Positions 61,360 to 64,000 of a stretch of 64,000 bases of DNA are shown one piece after another. The DNA is taken from assembly GCF_013337045.2 (NCBI RefSeq), contig NZ_CP118259.1, forward strand, positions 806,001-870,000, read 5' to 3'. The first letter of the stretch is position 1. Each line of letters begins with the position of its first letter. The position numbers were made by a program, and so were the translations under genes. This DNA comes from Agrobacterium vitis (GTDB lineage Bacteria > Pseudomonadota > Alphaproteobacteria > Rhizobiales > Rhizobiaceae). A model generated the notes under the pieces. That model saw nothing but the letters and a program-made list of their open reading frames with translations. It was not told the origin of the DNA and did not search any database.

Positions 61360-62976
61360 TTATTCCGCCGCGATCCGTCCCGCCAGTTCCCGGTTTTTCA
61401 TTAGCTTGTAGACGATAGCGTCCATCAGCGCCTGGAAAGATGCATCGATGATGTTTTCCGAAACCCCTACCGTCCACCAGCGGGCGCCGCTGGCATCGGT
61501 GGATTCGATCAGAACGCGGGTGATGGCCTCGGTGCCGCCATTGAGGATACGGACCTTGTAGTCGGCCAGTTCCAGATCCTTTATTTCGCTTTGGAATTTG
61601 CCGAGATCCTTGCGCAGCGCAATATCGAGTGCATTGACCGGGCCGTCACCTTCGGCGACCGACATCACCGTCTGCCCATCGATCACCATCTTCACCACCG
61701 CTTCCGACACGGTTTTCAGGTTGCCATTGCTGTCGAAGCGGCGCTCGATCATCACCCGAAAGCTTTCGACGGCGAAAAACTCCGGCACGGTGCCGAGGGT
61801 GCGATGTGCCAAAAGTTCGAAACTGCCATCGGCGCCTTCATAGGCATAGCCGGAGGCTTCACGCTGCTTGACGATCTCGATCAGCCGGTCCAGCTTCGGA
61901 TCGTCCTTGGCAACCATGATGCCACGCCGTTTCAACTCGTTGATAAAGTTGGCCTTTCCGCCCTGATCGGACACCATGACCTTGCGGAAATTGCCGACAA
62001 GGCCCGGCTCCACATGCTCATAGGTTTTCGGGTCCTTCAGCAGCGCCGAGGCATGGATACCAGCCTTGGTGGCAAAGGCCGAAGCACCGACATAGGGAGC
62101 CTGATGGTTGGGGGAGCGGTTCAAAAGCTCATCGAAGGCATGCGACAGCCGGGTCAATTCCACCAGCTTTTCGAGATCGATAGCCGTCTCGAACCGGTCG
62201 GCATAGGTTTTCTTCAGACAGAGCGTTGGAATGATGGTGGTCAGATCGGCATTGCCGCAGCGCTCGCCAATGCCGTTCAATGTGCCTTGAATCTGGCGCA
62301 CACCGGCTTCTACGGCGGCCAGCGAATTGGCAACGGCCTGGCCGGTATCGTTATGGGCATGGATGCCCAGGGCTGCGCCGGGAACGCCTGACTCAATCAG
62401 GCTGGCGATGATGGTGCGGATTTCCGGCGGCTGGGTGCCGCCATTGGTATCGCACAGCACCACCCATCGCGCACCGGCGTCATAGGCGGTTTTGGCGCAG
62501 GCCACGGCATAATCGGCATTGGCCTTGTAGCCGTCAAAGAAGTGCTCGCAATCCACCAGCGCTTCCTTGCCTGCATCCACGACGGCCTTGACGCTGTCAC
62601 GGATGGAGTCGAGGTTTTCCTCATTGGTGCAGCCAAGCGCCACTTTCACATGGTAATCCCAGCTTTTCGCCACCAGACAGATGGCGTCGCTTTTCGATTG
62701 CAAAAGCTGGCTCAGGCCCGGATCGTTGGAGGCGGAAATCCCGGCGCGTTTGGTCATGCCAAACGCCGTGAACCGGGCGCGACTGGTGCGTTTCTTTGAG
62801 AAAAATGCCGTGTCGGTCGGATTGGCACCGGGATAGCCACCCTCGACATAGTCCAGCCCGAAATCATCCAGCATGGCAGCAATGGCAATCTTGTCTTCCA
62901 CGGAAAAATCGATGCCGGGTGTCTGCTGCCCATCGCGCAGCGTGGTATCGAACAGGGTGATTTTTTCGCGGCTCAT
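61360..62976 (-). CDS. cimA: (R)-citramalate synthase
   Basis: The 538-residue enzyme has the HMGL/DRE-TIM barrel (TLFDTTLRDGQQTPG at 7-21, then LGIHAHNDTGQAVANS, then NGIGERCGNADL) and the C-terminal LeuA-like regulatory domain. The long CimA/TIGR00977 form condenses acetyl-CoA with pyruvate into citramalate for isoleucine made without threonine. Start at 62976 has GGGAGG close upstream. It lies 23 bases after the pip stop, so the two may be one operon. Confidence 0.9.
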   Translation of the reverse strand: MSREKITLFDTTLRDGQQTPGIDFSVEDKIAIAAMLDDFGLDYVEGGYPGANPTDTAFFSKKRTSRARFTAFGMTKRAGISASNDPGLSQLLQSKSDAICLVAKSWDYHVKVALGCTNEENLDSIRDSVKAVVDAGKEALVDCEHFFDGYKANADYAVACAKTAYDAGARWVVLCDTNGGTQPPEIRTIIASLIESGVPGAALGIHAHNDTGQAVANSLAAVEAGVRQIQGTLNGIGERCGNADLTTIIPTLCLKKTYADRFETAIDLEKLVELTRLSHAFDELLNRSPNHQAPYVGASAFATKAGIHASALLKDPKTYEHVEPGLVGNFRKVMVSDQGGKANFINELKRRGIMVAKDDPKLDRLIEIVKQREASGYAYEGADGSFELLAHRTLGTVPEFFAVESFRVMIERRFDSNGNLKTVSEAVVKMVIDGQTVMSVAEGDGPVNALDIALRKDLGKFQSEIKDLELADYKVRILNGGTEAITRVLIESTDASGARWWTVGVSENIIDASFQALMDAIVYKLMKNRELAGRIAAE

Positions 62977-62999
62977 GAGTGCCTCCCAAAGGCAAATTC

Positions 63000-63998
<999 letters not shown>

Positions 63999-64000
63999 TG

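Overview
The window is chromosomal DNA of an alphaproteobacterium of the Rhizobiaceae, most likely the Agrobacterium/Allorhizobium group. The reasons are the rpoZ-rsh-lepB-rnc-era-recO core order, RopA-type porins with a conserved ...AQA signal peptide end, the TIGR02301, DUF1127 and DUF3563 families, the phosphatidylserine synthase/decarboxylase pair, and palindromic intergenic repeats of rhizobial type. This assignment is inference from gene content; no database was searched.

Layout. 1-7.1 kb: the N-terminal end of an MFS transporter, a lipid kinase, and an oppABC-oppDF peptide importer operon. 7.4-10.3 kb: a divergent glutamine-synthetase-like/class III aminotransferase pair that suggests polyamine use. 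10.3-11.3 kb: a His-rich PadR regulator and a DUF2218 gene behind a clear palindromic operator. 11.4-15 kb: a polyprenyl-phosphate sugar synthase, a GT39 glycosyltransferase and a divergent flippase-like membrane protein, which look like one envelope-glycosylation unit. 15-22.7 kb: AMP nucleosidase, a glutathione transferase and small stress-type proteins, a HisC-like aminotransferase, two PilZ proteins and a ferredoxin reductase. 23.1-25.4 kb: two tandem porin genes. 26.2 kb: tRNA-Ser(GCU). 26.3-31.5 kb: a hydrolase, a lytic transglycosylase, dapA, smpB and a DUF1127 protein. 31.7-34.4 kb: Ada and a globin-coupled chemoreceptor.

35-44.4 kb is the conserved information-processing block: NYN protein, rpoZ, rsh, a DUF3563 micro-protein, lepB-rnc-era, an AbrB-type membrane protein on the other strand, and recO. 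44.3-53.2 kb is a run of small housekeeping and hypothetical genes: MOSC, HD hydrolase, EF-hand protein, PTP-like phosphatase, YfbR-like HD, YgfZ, two rhizobial hypotheticals, TIGR02301, Nudix and SRAP. 53.4-64 kb holds phospholipid synthesis (psd-pssA), an Atm1-type exporter, a modular LysM protein, a LOG-type phosphoribohydrolase, RarD, citramalate synthase and proline iminopeptidase.

I saw no prophage, transposase, CRISPR array, plasmid functions or defence island, and no complete gene looks broken. The features most worth a second look are intergenic: several families of long palindromes (one is a perfect 44-bp palindrome) and a 41-bp dyad in front of an unrecognised 64-residue membrane protein. 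At the protein level they are the mirror-like domain duplication in the LysM protein and the PadR/DUF2218 pair lacking the siderophore reductase often found beside it.
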